NCBI GenBank assembly: GCA_047518005.1
Contig: JAKZRT010000008.1
Location: forward strand, 1 to 38,117
Reading direction: 5' to 3'
DNA length: 38,117 nt
Source: JAKZRT01 sp047518005
GTDB lineage: Bacteria; Pseudomonadota; Alphaproteobacteria; Rhodobacterales; Rhodobacteraceae
Positions 1 to 8,056 of the stretch are shown here, piece after piece. A program made the position numbers and the translations under genes. The notes beneath the pieces were generated by a model. The model was not told the DNA's origin, did not search any database, and saw nothing but the letters and a program-made list of their open reading frames with translations. Position 1 is the first letter of the stretch, and every line of letters starts with the position of its first letter.

Positions 1-123
1 GACGCGACCGACCGGCGCCCTGTGGACAAGTGGACAGCCGCTCCGCGACCGACCACTTCCCCACAGGGCCAGAAACCGCAACAGAAGCGGTCAACTCATA
101 TGGTACATAAACCGGTCAACTCA
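1..123. mobile_element. Probable terminal segment of an IS21-like insertion sequence
   Basis: What is seen: an 11-bp motif (CGGTCAACTCA) occurs twice, at 88-98 and 113-123, spaced 25 bp. Read from the gene side it is TGAGTTGACCG, starting with TG as IS21-family ends do; that family carries short repeats inside its termini. An inverted repeat, 18-33 with 53-68 (14 of 16 pairs), could form a hairpin of the kind found after the last IS gene. The GT87 gene on the minus strand loses its homology exactly here, and its stop codon (121-123) would be the first three bases of the element. No transposase reading frame lies in the visible part, so the family assignment is an inference from the terminal repeats. 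Confidence 0.5.
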
Positions 124-822
124 GAATGTTCTCGACAGTGCAAGCGAGATCAGCCCAAGCCCGCCGCCGACCGCGCCGAACCCAAGCGCTGTGCGCCGCG
201 CTGACCCCGCGGCCAGCAGCGCCGGCAAGATCAGGATCGGGGCGATTTTCAGGGCGACCGCCAGACCAAGCGCCGCGCCTGCCGTAAATCCGGCCCCGGC
301 GCGCGCCCGTTCGATGGCGAGAACCGTCAGGAAGCCGACCAAAATCTGCGGCTGGTTCTGGAAAAGCGCCAGCGGCGCGAAGGGTCCCGTCGCCAAGATC
401 ACCAGCCCGAGGCCGATATAGAGCGCCACCGACATATCGCGCGCCGCAGTGCGCCAGGCCAGCCAGATCGTGCCTACAAGCGCCAGATGGTGGACCACCA
501 GCGCGATGTTGTTGAAGGCGCTCAGCGACATCAGACCAGTCAGCGGGGCGGTCAAGGCCGCCCAGAGCGGCGGGTAGATATAGGGAAAAATTTCGGCGTC
601 ATAACCAATGCCCTGGGCGGCCTCGGCCCAGCCGGGCGGCGTTTCCGTCGAAAAGACCTGCGCCGGTGGCGGATAAATGGCACCCAATTCGCCCGACGCG
701 AAAAAATACCCGGCCAACCAGGTGGCGGTCAGATCCGGGGCAACGCGGCCCCAGAATAAGGTCAGCGAAACAAAAATCGCCAGCAGGGCCAGCATCAGCG
801 CGACCTGGGCGCTGCGGCTCAT
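121..822 (-). pseudogene. GT87 (DUF2029) membrane glycosyltransferase, 3'-truncated
   Basis: The 233-aa product is a run of hydrophobic helices with the GT87/DUF2029 hallmark FPYIYPPLWAAL (about residues 80-91) and a FQNQPQ motif, both also present in the next gene upstream. GT87 proteins are polyprenol-phosphate-linked mannosyltransferase-like integral membrane enzymes of usually about 400 residues. This one stops after its residue match to about position 262 of the neighbour, where the IS21-like end begins. Its ATG overlaps the stop of the upstream paralogue by 4 bp, so the two were a co-translated tandem pair. Without the C-terminal helices it is probably inactive. The donor and acceptor sugars cannot be read from the sequence. 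Confidence 0.75.
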
Positions 823-2126
823 GAAGTCCGAAAGTCGCGCAGGGAAAATGCGACCGCAAACGCCAGCATCGTCAGGCTGCCGGTCAGGGCGTGCCAGTGC
901 AGGGCGGCGTTATCGGGGGCTGTCACCAGAAGGCTGTATTTGCTGAGCACCGCCCCCGCCGCGATCAGTGCCAGCCAACTGCGCTGACCGGCACCGGCGC
1001 GCGCCAGCACCGGTATCGCCAACAGCGGAAGCAGGAAATGATGCGACCATGCAATCGGCATCGCCAGCGTGGCGAGCGTATAGATGGCGACCAGCCGCTG
1101 CGCCCGGGCGCGGTCAGCGGGCAGTTTGCGGGTCTGCGCCATCGCCACTGCGATCGCACCGATCGCGACCAGAATTGCACCAAGCCCGAACCAGCGCGGC
1201 GGTGACAAAAGAACCACCGAATATACCCCGAGCTTTACCGCGCCTGCTTGCCGGATGAAAGTTGCGAGCTCGTAGACCGCGGCTTGTGCGGAATAGGAAA
1301 AATCAAGCAACGGCAATTGTTGCGCGGCCAGACCCAGCTGATCAAGGAACGTCAGATGCAGCGGCAGACCGGCCAACATCAGACTGGCCCCGGCCAGTGC
1401 CGACCCGGCCACGACGAATGCCACCACTGCGCGCCGGTCCCCGCCTGCGATCAGGATTACAACCAGCAGAACCGGCGTCAGCTTGATCGACGCGGCCAGC
1501 GCCAGAGCCGTGCCGCCTGCAATGGGGCGACCCCGCGCGACACGCTCGAAACCCAGCAGGATCAGAAAGGTTACAATGATCTGCGGCTGGGCATGCGACA
1601 GCGCCTGAAGCACCGGGATCGACGTGGCCAAAAGCGCCGTTGAAACAAGGGACCACCGCGTAAATGATATATCCTGGCCCCACAGCCGGTGCGCGAGCCC
1701 TACCGACCAGGCCAGCAGGCCAATCTCGACCGCACGGGCGACATTGAAAAACTCGTGCGGAGCTAATGTTTGGGACACAGGCGCCGCAAGGACGGCCCAA
1801 AGCGGCGGATAGATGAACGGGTATACCGGCTGGTGGCCGTACCCAAGCGCCGCGGCATATTGGCGCCAGACCTCGGGATAGTCGTTTCCAAAAAAGCGGG
1901 CCGGGCTTGCGTAGACCTGGGCCAGATCGCCCTGTCCGTAGAAATGCCCGGCGAAATAGAGGCCCGACAGGTCTCCGGGCCAGGTGCCGACGTATTGCCA
2001 GAAGCTGGCAGCGGCCCAAACCAAAAGGATCAGGGCACCTAGGATCCAGTGAAAACGATCTGACGGCAATGCTGGCTGCCTGGTTTGCGATGTTGGCGAA
2101 AATCTAGCATCCGCGCCCGAAGCCAT
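819..2126 (-). CDS. GT87 (DUF2029) family membrane glycosyltransferase
   Basis: The 435-aa protein has about ten hydrophobic segments, the first near residues 26-45, and the family motif PFIYPPLWAVL, together with LSHAQPQ and ASIKLTPVLL. GT87 members use polyprenol-phosphate sugars and work at the inner membrane with the active site on the outer face (family knowledge). Length and motifs are complete. The start at MASGADAR is the first ATG and lies 9 bp beyond the end of cfa, so the gene may be read through from the cfa promoter. It is followed by the truncated paralogue with a 4-bp overlap. The substrate is unknown. Confidence 0.8.
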   Translation of the reverse strand: MASGADARFSPTSQTRQPALPSDRFHWILGALILLVWAAASFWQYVGTWPGDLSGLYFAGHFYGQGDLAQVYASPARFFGNDYPEVWRQYAAALGYGHQPVYPFIYPPLWAVLAAPVSQTLAPHEFFNVARAVEIGLLAWSVGLAHRLWGQDISFTRWSLVSTALLATSIPVLQALSHAQPQIIVTFLILLGFERVARGRPIAGGTALALAASIKLTPVLLVVILIAGGDRRAVVAFVVAGSALAGASLMLAGLPLHLTFLDQLGLAAQQLPLLDFSYSAQAAVYELATFIRQAGAVKLGVYSVVLLSPPRWFGLGAILVAIGAIAVAMAQTRKLPADRARAQRLVAIYTLATLAMPIAWSHHFLLPLLAIPVLARAGAGQRSWLALIAAGAVLSKYSLLVTAPDNAALHWHALTGSLTMLAFAVAFSLRDFRTS

Positions 2127-2135
2127 GCAACGGCC

Positions 2136-3407
2136 TTATTCGGCGGCGTGATGGACCTGTGGCTTGTCCGCCGCAACCATATCGGGTGCCTCATGACGCA
2201 CAGCTTGCGCTGGCCGATAGAGATAGTCGCGGGTTAACGGCACCGCTTCCTGGTGGCGGGTTAACTGGAAATGAAAGACGCACTGATGGTCGTGGCGAAA
2301 CGTCAGTTCGGAGGCGACAAGATAAAACCGCCACATGCGGCAAAAGCGATCATCATAGAGGCTGCGCGCTTTGTCGATATTGGCCATGAACCGCCGGTAC
2401 CAGTGGCGCAGAGTTTCTGCGTAATGCATCCGCCAGACCTCGATATCGGTTGGGTACAGGTCTTCTTTCTCAATCGCCGCCATGACTTCGGACATCGACG
2501 GGCAATAGCCGCCGGGGAAGATGTATTTCGAAACCCACGGGTTGGCGTATCCCCGACGCTTGGTCCGCCCGATGGTGTGGATCAGGGCAATTCCGTCATC
2601 GGTCAGTCGGTCGCGGACGTTCCGGAAAAAATCGCGGAAATGCGGTGCGCCCACATGTTCGAACATGCCGACCGACACCACCCGGTCAAAGCGTTCGGTC
2701 ACGCAGCGATAGTCGGTCAGGCGGATGTCGATCCGGTCGGCCAGACCGGCATCAGCCGCGCGTTTCGTGGCCAGTCTGTGCTGTTCTTCGGACAGCGTCA
2801 CACCGACCACCCGCGCCTGGTAATCGCGCGCCAGCGTAATCGCCATGCCGCCCCAGCCACAGCCGATGTCCAGCACCCGCATCCCCGGCGAGATCAAAAG
2901 CTTGTCGGCGATGTGCTTCTTTTTCTGGGCCTGCGCGGTCTCCAGACTGTCTTTGCCACTCTTGAAATAGGCGCAGGAATATTGCCGGTCCGGATCCAGG
3001 AAGAGGTCGTAAAGTTCGCCCGGAAGATCATAATGGTGGGCCACATTCGCGCGCGCGCGATCCACCGGGTTGAACTGGTCAAGCCGCCCCCTGAGATAGC
3101 GCAGCACCTCGGTGGGCCAGGACACCAGGCTGCGGGTCGCTTTGGTGCGGTTCTGGATCGCCAGCGCCAGAAACCCGTGAAGGTCGTCGTTCCCGATCTG
3201 AAGGGTGCCGTTCATATAGCCCTCGCCGACGCCCATCTCGGGGCGCAGGACCAGTTGCCGGGGCAATGCCGGGTCGGTGAATTTCACGCGAATCGGGCGT
3301 ACCGCCGGGTCTCCATAAAAGCGCGATGTTCCGTCAGGCAATGTCAGTTCCAGCGCACCCTTGCGGATCAGGCGGCGCAGCACGCGATCAAGCAGCTTTT
3401 CCCACAT
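2136..3407 (-). CDS. cfa: Cyclopropane-fatty-acyl-phospholipid synthase
   Basis: This enzyme transfers a methylene group from S-adenosylmethionine to cis double bonds of membrane phospholipid acyl chains. The 423-aa protein has the family's lipid-binding N-terminal part, the YSCAYF motif (143-148, with the conserved active-site Cys), the SAM-binding VLDIGCGWGG loop (178-187) and the FEHVG motif further on. Length is normal for alphaproteobacterial members and longer than the E. coli enzyme. The start MWEKLLDR has a GGAG-type ribosome site a few bases upstream. It is divergent from aspS. A -35/-10 pair and a leader hairpin lie upstream (3488-3516, 3448-3473). Two GT87 genes follow closely and may be co-transcribed. 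Confidence 0.93.
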   Translation of the reverse strand: MWEKLLDRVLRRLIRKGALELTLPDGTSRFYGDPAVRPIRVKFTDPALPRQLVLRPEMGVGEGYMNGTLQIGNDDLHGFLALAIQNRTKATRSLVSWPTEVLRYLRGRLDQFNPVDRARANVAHHYDLPGELYDLFLDPDRQYSCAYFKSGKDSLETAQAQKKKHIADKLLISPGMRVLDIGCGWGGMAITLARDYQARVVGVTLSEEQHRLATKRAADAGLADRIDIRLTDYRCVTERFDRVVSVGMFEHVGAPHFRDFFRNVRDRLTDDGIALIHTIGRTKRRGYANPWVSKYIFPGGYCPSMSEVMAAIEKEDLYPTDIEVWRMHYAETLRHWYRRFMANIDKARSLYDDRFCRMWRFYLVASELTFRHDHQCVFHFQLTRHQEAVPLTRDYLYRPAQAVRHEAPDMVAADKPQVHHAAE

Positions 3408-3447
3408 GGCTCCACCCCCTGGACCATTGCCGTTATTTGGCCAACTG

Positions 3448-3473
3448 ACCGGGGCCTGGAATGCTGCCCCGGT
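3448..3473 (-). promoter_or_regulatory. Inverted repeat in the cfa 5' leader
   Basis: An 8-bp perfect stem (ACCGGGGC / GCCCCGGT) encloses a 10-base loop between the predicted cfa transcription start and its ribosome site. It could be an RNA hairpin or an operator. It lacks a following T-run, so it is not a standard terminator. Confidence 0.35.
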
Positions 3474-3487
3474 GGTTGCAGACCCGA

Positions 3488-3516
3488 ATTAGGGCAAATA
3501 TTCGGTCGAAAATCAA
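3488..3516 (-). promoter_or_regulatory. Putative cfa promoter
   Basis: On the minus strand TTGATT (3511-3516) and CCTAAT (3488-3493) are separated by 17 bp, a housekeeping-sigma arrangement. Transcription would begin near 3481, leaving a leader of about 75 bases that contains the hairpin at 3448-3473. Confidence 0.4.
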
Positions 3517-3760
3517 GCTGATCGCGCTAGGGTTGAGCGACACTAGCGGTTACTTGCCAGCGCCGAGCACCGCCATTCCTGCGATGACGGTCCGGCGGCC
3601 GGAGTTGCCGCGCTTCGAAGACCAGACCGCTTGGAATGCCCAAGCGGCCACCCCGGATGGCCCTGAGCGCCGGCTCAAATGCGGTGGCATCCTGCGCGAT
3701 CTTCGGAACTTTTCGCGCCAGCAGCGTCGTGGGCAAGCGCGAGGCGACCCGCCAGACGCC

Positions 3761-3789
3761 TTGACTTCCGTCCGTGTCCCATGTGTATC
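3761..3789 (+). promoter_or_regulatory. Putative aspS promoter
   Basis: TTGACT (3761-3766) and TGTATC (3784-3789) are spaced by 17 bp. The start of aspS is 39 bp beyond the -10 element, giving a short leader. The -10 match is imperfect. Confidence 0.4.
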
Positions 3790-3827
3790 GGCCCGGTTAT
3801 TCGCCCAACCCAGACCGAGGCCCGCCA

Positions 3828-5765
3828 ATGCACGCCTATCGCAGCCATACCTGCGCCCAACTGACCGCTTCGGACGTGGGCCAGACCGTTCGTCTGTCGG
3901 GTTGGGTTCACCGGGTGCGCGACCATGGCGGGATCTTGTTTATCGACCTGCGCGACCACTACGGGATCACACAGGTGTTGGCCGATCCCGACAGCGCCGC
4001 CTTTGGTGACGTCGAAAAGGTGCGGTCGGAATGGTGCATCCGGATTGATGGCGAGGTGAAGGCCCGCGCGCCCGACCTGATCAACCCCAAACTGCCCACC
4101 GGCGAGGTCGAGGTTTTCATTCGCGAACTCGAGGTTCTGGGGGCGGCCGACGAGCTGCCGCTGATGGTGTTCGGCGATCAGGAATACCCCGAGGAAACCC
4201 GCCTCAAATACCGCTATCTGGACCTGCGCCGCGACGTGATGCAGGCCAACATGAAACTGCGCTCGGATGTCGTGGCCAGCTTTCGCCGCCGGATGTGGGA
4301 CCAGGACTTTCGCGAATTCCAGACGCCGATCATCACCGCGTCATCCCCCGAAGGCGCGCGCGACTTTCTGGTTCCGTCGCGCCAGCACCCCGGCAAGTTC
4401 TATGCGCTGCCCCAGGCCCCGCAGCAGTTCAAACAGCTGATCATGGTCTCGGGGTTTGACAAATATTTCCAGATCGCGCCGTGCTTTCGCGACGAAGACC
4501 CGCGCGCCGACCGGTCGCCGACCGATTTCTATCAGCTTGATATGGAGATGTCGTTTGTTACCCAGCAGGACGTATTCGACACTATCGAGCCGGTGATCAA
4601 GGGTGCGTTCGAGGAATTTGGCGGCGCGCGCAAGGTCGATACCGACTGGCCCCAGATTGCCTACAACGACGCCATGAAATGGTATGGCACCGACAAGCCC
4701 GACCTGCGCAACCCTTTGAAAATGCAGGACGTATCGGAACATTTCCGCGACTCGGGTTTTGCGATTTTCGCCAAGCTCTTGGAGACTGACGGGACCGAGA
4801 TTCGCTCGATCCCCGCGCCCACCGGCGGCAGCCGCAAGTTCTGCGACCGCATGAACGCCTTCGCCCAAAAAGAGGGCCTGCCGGGGATGGGGTATATTTT
4901 CTGGCGGAAGCGGAATCATAAATACGACTATGAAGAATTGAAGTTCATGACGTTCGATGAGCTCGAAGATCAGGAAGTTATTGATGAGAGGGAACGTGAC
5001 GCGTTACGTGCCATCCACTCAGCGCACCAAAGTGACGACAACGAACAAGCAAAATTTGTTTTTGAAGCGAATTTCGGCGAACATGAAGCCGCGGGCCCGC
5101 TTGCCAAAAACATCGGCCCCGAGCGCACCGAAGCTATCCGCCAACAACTCGACCTTGGTGTCGGCGACGCTGCTTTCTTTCTTGGTGGCAAGCCACGCGT
5201 CTTTGAAGCCACTGCCGCCAAGGCCCGGGTCGAGATCGGCAACCAGCTGAAACTGTCTGACACCGACCGCTTCGCCTTCGCCTGGATCGTCGATTTCCCG
5301 ATCTACCAGCGCGACCCGGAATCCGGCGCGCTCGATTTCGACCACAACCCGTTTTCGATGCCGCAGGGCGGTCTCGAGGCGCTTTCGGGCGACCCGCTGG
5401 CGGTGCGCGGGTTCCAGTACGATCTTGCCTGCAATGGCTACGAGCTTGTCTCGGGCGCAATCCGCAACCACGAGCCAAAGATCATGTTCCGCACGTTCGA
5501 ACTGGCCGGATACGGTCCCGACGAGGTCAAGAAACGCTTCGGCGGTATGGTCAACGCCTTCCGCTTTGGCGCGCCACCCCACGGCGGCTGCGCGGTCGGC
5601 ATCGACCGCTGCGTGATGCTGTTGGCCGATACCGCCAACATCCGTGAGGTCATCATGTTCCCGATGAACCAACGCGCCGAAGACCTGATGATGGGCGCAC
5701 CGAGCGAACCGACGGGCGAACAGCTGCGCGAACTGGGGCTAAGGGTGTTGCCGGCCGAGGATTAA
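3828..5765 (+). CDS. aspS: Aspartyl-tRNA synthetase with an unusual insertion in the GAD domain
   Basis: This class II synthetase charges tRNA(Asp), or tRNA(Asx) if non-discriminating, with aspartate. The start MHAYRSHT is the family's usual N-terminus; an upstream in-frame ATG at 3774 is rejected. The order is: anticodon-binding OB fold (about 1-110), class II core with FRDEDPRADRSPTDFYQLD (motif 2), inserted GAD domain, and C-terminal motif 3 (GIDRCVMLL). Length is 645 aa, against about 590 for relatives. The extra residues lie at about codons 362-419 (4911-5084), between the GYIFWRK strand and EAAGPLAKN. This stretch is charged, rich in Glu/Asp/Lys and about 44 % GC by hand count, unlike the rest of the gene. 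The frame stays open, so the enzyme is presumably functional. Confidence 0.95.
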   Translation: MHAYRSHTCAQLTASDVGQTVRLSGWVHRVRDHGGILFIDLRDHYGITQVLADPDSAAFGDVEKVRSEWCIRIDGEVKARAPDLINPKLPTGEVEVFIRELEVLGAADELPLMVFGDQEYPEETRLKYRYLDLRRDVMQANMKLRSDVVASFRRRMWDQDFREFQTPIITASSPEGARDFLVPSRQHPGKFYALPQAPQQFKQLIMVSGFDKYFQIAPCFRDEDPRADRSPTDFYQLDMEMSFVTQQDVFDTIEPVIKGAFEEFGGARKVDTDWPQIAYNDAMKWYGTDKPDLRNPLKMQDVSEHFRDSGFAIFAKLLETDGTEIRSIPAPTGGSRKFCDRMNAFAQKEGLPGMGYIFWRKRNHKYDYEELKFMTFDELEDQEVIDERERDALRAIHSAHQSDDNEQAKFVFEANFGEHEAAGPLAKNIGPERTEAIRQQLDLGVGDAAFFLGGKPRVFEATAAKARVEIGNQLKLSDTDRFAFAWIVDFPIYQRDPESGALDFDHNPFSMPQGGLEALSGDPLAVRGFQYDLACNGYELVSGAIRNHEPKIMFRTFELAGYGPDEVKKRFGGMVNAFRFGAPPHGGCAVGIDRCVMLLADTANIREVIMFPMNQRAEDLMMGAPSEPTGEQLRELGLRVLPAED

Positions 5766-6108
5766 TACCTCGGGATTTCGCCCAACAGACGCAATGCCGC
5801 TGTCCTACGCAGCTCGCCCTCCATGCGGATGTCGCTCGGCTCGGCGGTTGCCCCGGCGATTCTGTCAAAAATTTCGGTCAGGGTATTGGCGCTGGTTCGA
5901 GCCCGAGATTTCCCAGGATCTGGGCGCAGTGAAACTGCCGTCGCTTCAATGCCGGATCTGCAAGAAAATCGCTATACAGCTCAGGCCAGCATCCCAATGG
6001 TTCGACCTGCAGGCTGCCACGTTAGAGGCCGCCTGACTTGGGATCCAGAGCAAATAACCAAAGCCGCGACGATTGCCGCGGCTTTTTGTCTCGGAAACTC
6101 CGACAGTC
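5766..6108. other. Intergenic region between aspS and the 39-aa ORF
   Basis: A short inverted repeat (CCGAGG / CCTCGG, 5755-5773) overlaps the aspS stop but has no T-run. A terminator-like hairpin ends the region (6060-6087). Open frames across 5794-6137 overlap one another and match no family known to me. A GGTTCGAG string at 5894-5901 resembles a tRNA T-loop, but no cloverleaf forms around it. Confidence 0.5.
6060..6087. terminator. Intrinsic terminator-like hairpin
   Basis: A 9-bp perfect stem (AAAGCCGCG / CGCGGCTTT) with an 8-base loop is followed on the plus strand by a run of T. On the minus strand it lies 22 bases after the stop of the 39-aa ORF and is followed by TTTGG. It may work in both directions. 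On the plus strand it would end transcripts coming from aspS or from an unseen small RNA. Confidence 0.6.
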
Positions 6109-6228
6109 TTAGATCAGACTTCCGGCCAGCCCGCTGACAAAGGCAAGCGCACCCAGTGCCAGCATCGCGCGATCGATCAAGTTGCGAACGCGGACCGGCA
6201 GCGAATAGGTTTCGATCTTGTCAAGCAT
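6109..6228 (-). CDS. 39-aa small membrane protein
   Basis: This ORF is short, but several signs point to translation. A near-perfect ribosome site (GGAGGTGATC) sits two bases before the ATG, the frame has a clean stop, and a hairpin terminator lies just downstream. The product begins MLDKIETYSLPVRVRN, a basic amphipathic stretch, and continues into a hydrophobic helix (about residues 21-39) rich in Leu, Ala and Gly that runs to the C-terminus. It should sit in the inner membrane with its N-terminus inside. I do not recognise the family and assign no function. It is divergent from the acetyltransferase gene at 6349. Confidence 0.6.
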   Translation of the reverse strand: MLDKIETYSLPVRVRNLIDRAMLALGALAFVSGLAGSLI

Positions 6229-6348
6229 GCGATCACCTCCGACCTGTTACGCCCGCATCTGTGGCCCCCAAAAATGGCAGGAATATGCAGCACCAGGGGC
6301 GATTTTGCGGGGCTGGACCGTGCCGGTGCGGCTGGTAAGCTGGCCGCG

Positions 6349-7068
6349 ATGTCCGACGCGCCCAATTTTATCCCGGTTCCCAATTGGGTGCCGCCGCCGC
6401 GCCCCGCGACGGCGCCGATCGAGGGTCGCTATGCGCGGCTGGAACCCTTGACGTCCGCCCATGCACCGGCGCTTTTCGAGGCGGTTCGAGGGGCCGATAG
6501 GCTCTGGACCTACATGCCCTACGGACCGTTCGAGGACGCCAAGGCGCATGCTGCCTGGATCGACCGGATCGCGGGCCAGCACGACCCGATGTTTTTCGCG
6601 ATCATCGACCCGGCCACCGGTCTGCCAGGCGGCGCGCTCAGCCTGATGCGGATCGATCCGCAAGCCGGTTCGATCGAGGTTGGTCACATCCATCTGGCCC
6701 CGCGCCTGCAACGCACCCGCGGCGCGACCGAGGCGCTGAGCCTGTGCGTCCGCTGTGCGTTTGGGGCGGGCTATCGCCGGTTCGAATGGAAATGCGATGC
6801 CCTGAACCTGGCCTCGCGGCGCGCAGGCGAACGTCTGGGGCTAAGCTTCGAGGGCGTCTTTCGGCAGGCCGGCGTGGTCAAGGGCCGCAACCGCGACACC
6901 GCCTGGTTTGCTGCCATCGATACCGAATGGCCGGCCCTGCGCGCGGCCTATGACACCTGGCTTGACCCGGCGAATTTCGACGCAGACGGACGGCAACGGG
7001 TCAGCCTGTCGTCGCTGACCGCCCCGGTCCTGGTGGCACGCGATCCAGCGCTCGCGCCGCTTTCTTGA
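6349..7068 (+). CDS. GNAT family N-acetyltransferase (RimJ/RimL-like)
   Basis: The 239-aa product has the layout of the RimJ/RimL branch of GNAT enzymes: an N-terminal substrate part (RYARLEPLTSAHAPALFEA), the strand-turn segments around GALSLMRIDPQAGSIEVGHIHL, the acetyl-CoA region with RTRGATEALSL, and the C-terminal FEWKCDALNLASRRAGERLGL segment. Family members acetylate amino groups of proteins or small molecules using acetyl-CoA. The substrate cannot be told from the sequence. MSDAPNF was chosen as start because homology begins there; longer in-frame starts upstream would read through the promoter of the 39-aa gene. The stop codon lies inside a strong inverted repeat (7057-7079). Confidence 0.85.
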   Translation: MSDAPNFIPVPNWVPPPRPATAPIEGRYARLEPLTSAHAPALFEAVRGADRLWTYMPYGPFEDAKAHAAWIDRIAGQHDPMFFAIIDPATGLPGGALSLMRIDPQAGSIEVGHIHLAPRLQRTRGATEALSLCVRCAFGAGYRRFEWKCDALNLASRRAGERLGLSFEGVFRQAGVVKGRNRDTAWFAAIDTEWPALRAAYDTWLDPANFDADGRQRVSLSSLTAPVLVARDPALAPLS

Positions 7069-7101
7069 GAAGAAAGCGGACTGAAATCTTTTGAAGATTT
7101 C
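7057..7101. repeat. Double hairpin between convergent genes
   Basis: Two perfect hairpins lie side by side: a 10-bp stem with a 3-base loop (7057-7066 / 7070-7079, overlapping the stop of the acetyltransferase gene) and an 8-bp stem (GAAATCTT / AAGATTTC, 7083-7101). Both loops are 3 bases. They separate two convergent genes and may act as a two-way terminator or be a copy of a dispersed repeat. Confidence 0.55.
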
Positions 7102-7177
7102 GCGCCTTTAGTCATCTAGATTATGGCCACTTCCCGTTGGGGCGGGTGCCGCAGCCGTTGGTTCACGCTGCGTGTTC

Positions 7178-7894
7178 TCAAAGCACCGAAACCCGGGCCA
7201 GGCGGTCTTGCAGGATCGAGCTGAGCTGAGACACTGCGGCCCCGGTGGAACCCTGCCCGCCCTGCGCGGCCCCAAGCGCCCGGGCGGCAGCCGCCAGCGC
7301 CGGGTCTTCGGCGCTGAGGGCGACGCCGCCCAGAAACTGGGCCACATATTCCAGCGTCTCATCGTCTGCCGAGCTATCCAAGAGGTCGGCCACATGGGCC
7401 AGATCGTCTTTCAGCGCCAGCAGGTCGGGGGCCAGGGTCTCGTTGCTGACGGCCCGTGGCCCGCGCGGTTGTACCTCGCGCGGCAGATGCGCCAGCACCG
7501 CTTCCTGAAACGCCGCGACCGAGGCGACCGGTTTGCCCAGATAGCCATCCGCGCCCGCGTCCATCGCCTGGGTCCGACCGTCCGGATCGCCACTCATCCC
7601 CAACAGAACATTGACCCGCGGATGCCCCTGCGCCAGGTCGGCGATCAGGTCCAGCCCCGAACCGTCAGGCAGCCCAATGTCGACGATCACCACCGAGGGG
7701 CGATAGACCCGCAGGTGCCGTGCCGCCGAGCGCAGGCAATCGGCCCGCCGGATCCGCGCGCCGGATCTGAGGCACATCAGGCGGATCGCCTCGCAGGCAT
7801 AGCGGCTGTCCTCGACAACCAGAACCGTCAGCCCCAAAAGCGGCCGGTTGGCGGTCGGCAGGCGGCGCATTACGAAGTCTTCAAGATCATCCAT
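7178..7894 (-). CDS. Orphan response-regulator receiver protein with helical C-terminus
   Basis: Residues about 23-138 form a CheY-like receiver: acidic pair E28/D29, phosphoacceptor D72 (VVIVDIGLPDG), Ser at about 101 and K121 (GKPV) are all in place. The remaining 100 residues are Ala/Leu-rich helices (ALKDDLAHVADLL, VAQFLGGVALSAEDPALAAAARALG) without a DNA-binding or enzymatic motif that I recognise. It may be a helical protein-interaction part, perhaps in a phosphotransfer or adaptor role (inference). MDDLEDF was taken as start because a GAGGG ribosome site precedes it; an ATG ten codons earlier (MRIARLRG) is the alternative. No histidine kinase gene is adjacent. Confidence 0.8.
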   Translation of the reverse strand: MDDLEDFVMRRLPTANRPLLGLTVLVVEDSRYACEAIRLMCLRSGARIRRADCLRSAARHLRVYRPSVVIVDIGLPDGSGLDLIADLAQGHPRVNVLLGMSGDPDGRTQAMDAGADGYLGKPVASVAAFQEAVLAHLPREVQPRGPRAVSNETLAPDLLALKDDLAHVADLLDSSADDETLEYVAQFLGGVALSAEDPALAAAARALGAAQGGQGSTGAAVSQLSSILQDRLARVSVL

Positions 7895-8056
7895 ACCCGT
7901 CCCTCGCAAACGTGCGATTCTCATTAGAGCGCCATCGAGGCTAATCTTTGGTAAACCGACGGCCGCGAATTTCGTGCGATGCCTGCGTCGCCCCGCGCCC
8001 TTGCCCCGGTCCGCTCGAGGCGTGATAAAGCGGCGACCAAAACCGGAGCCTCGCCC

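Larger units (their letters stand above)
3408..3827. other. Divergent intergenic region between cfa and aspS
   Basis: This 420-bp stretch carries candidate promoters for both neighbours and a strong inverted repeat in the cfa leader. No convincing gene was found. A 69-codon minus-strand frame at 3527-3736 has no recognisable domain and no good ribosome site. The middle of the region (about 3540-3750) is GC-rich and otherwise unexplained. Confidence 0.6.

Noticed and set aside
2271..3521. 416-codon plus-strand frame opposite cfa
   Set aside because: Antisense shadow of a well-conserved gene; no domain.
3527..3736. 69-codon minus-strand frame upstream of aspS
   Set aside because: No family resemblance and no clear ribosome site. 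It overlaps several other frames in GC-rich DNA and lies between predicted divergent promoters.
5890..5960. tRNA-like T-loop string (GGTTCGAG)
   Set aside because: No acceptor, D or anticodon stems can be folded around it.
5823..6137. 104-codon plus-strand frame after aspS
   Set aside because: Runs through the terminator-like hairpin and into the 39-aa gene on the other strand; no recognisable domain.
7895..8056. Promoters between the receiver gene and mce
   Set aside because: TTTACC and TAATGA-like strings exist on the minus strand, but the spacing (over 20 bp) is not convincing.
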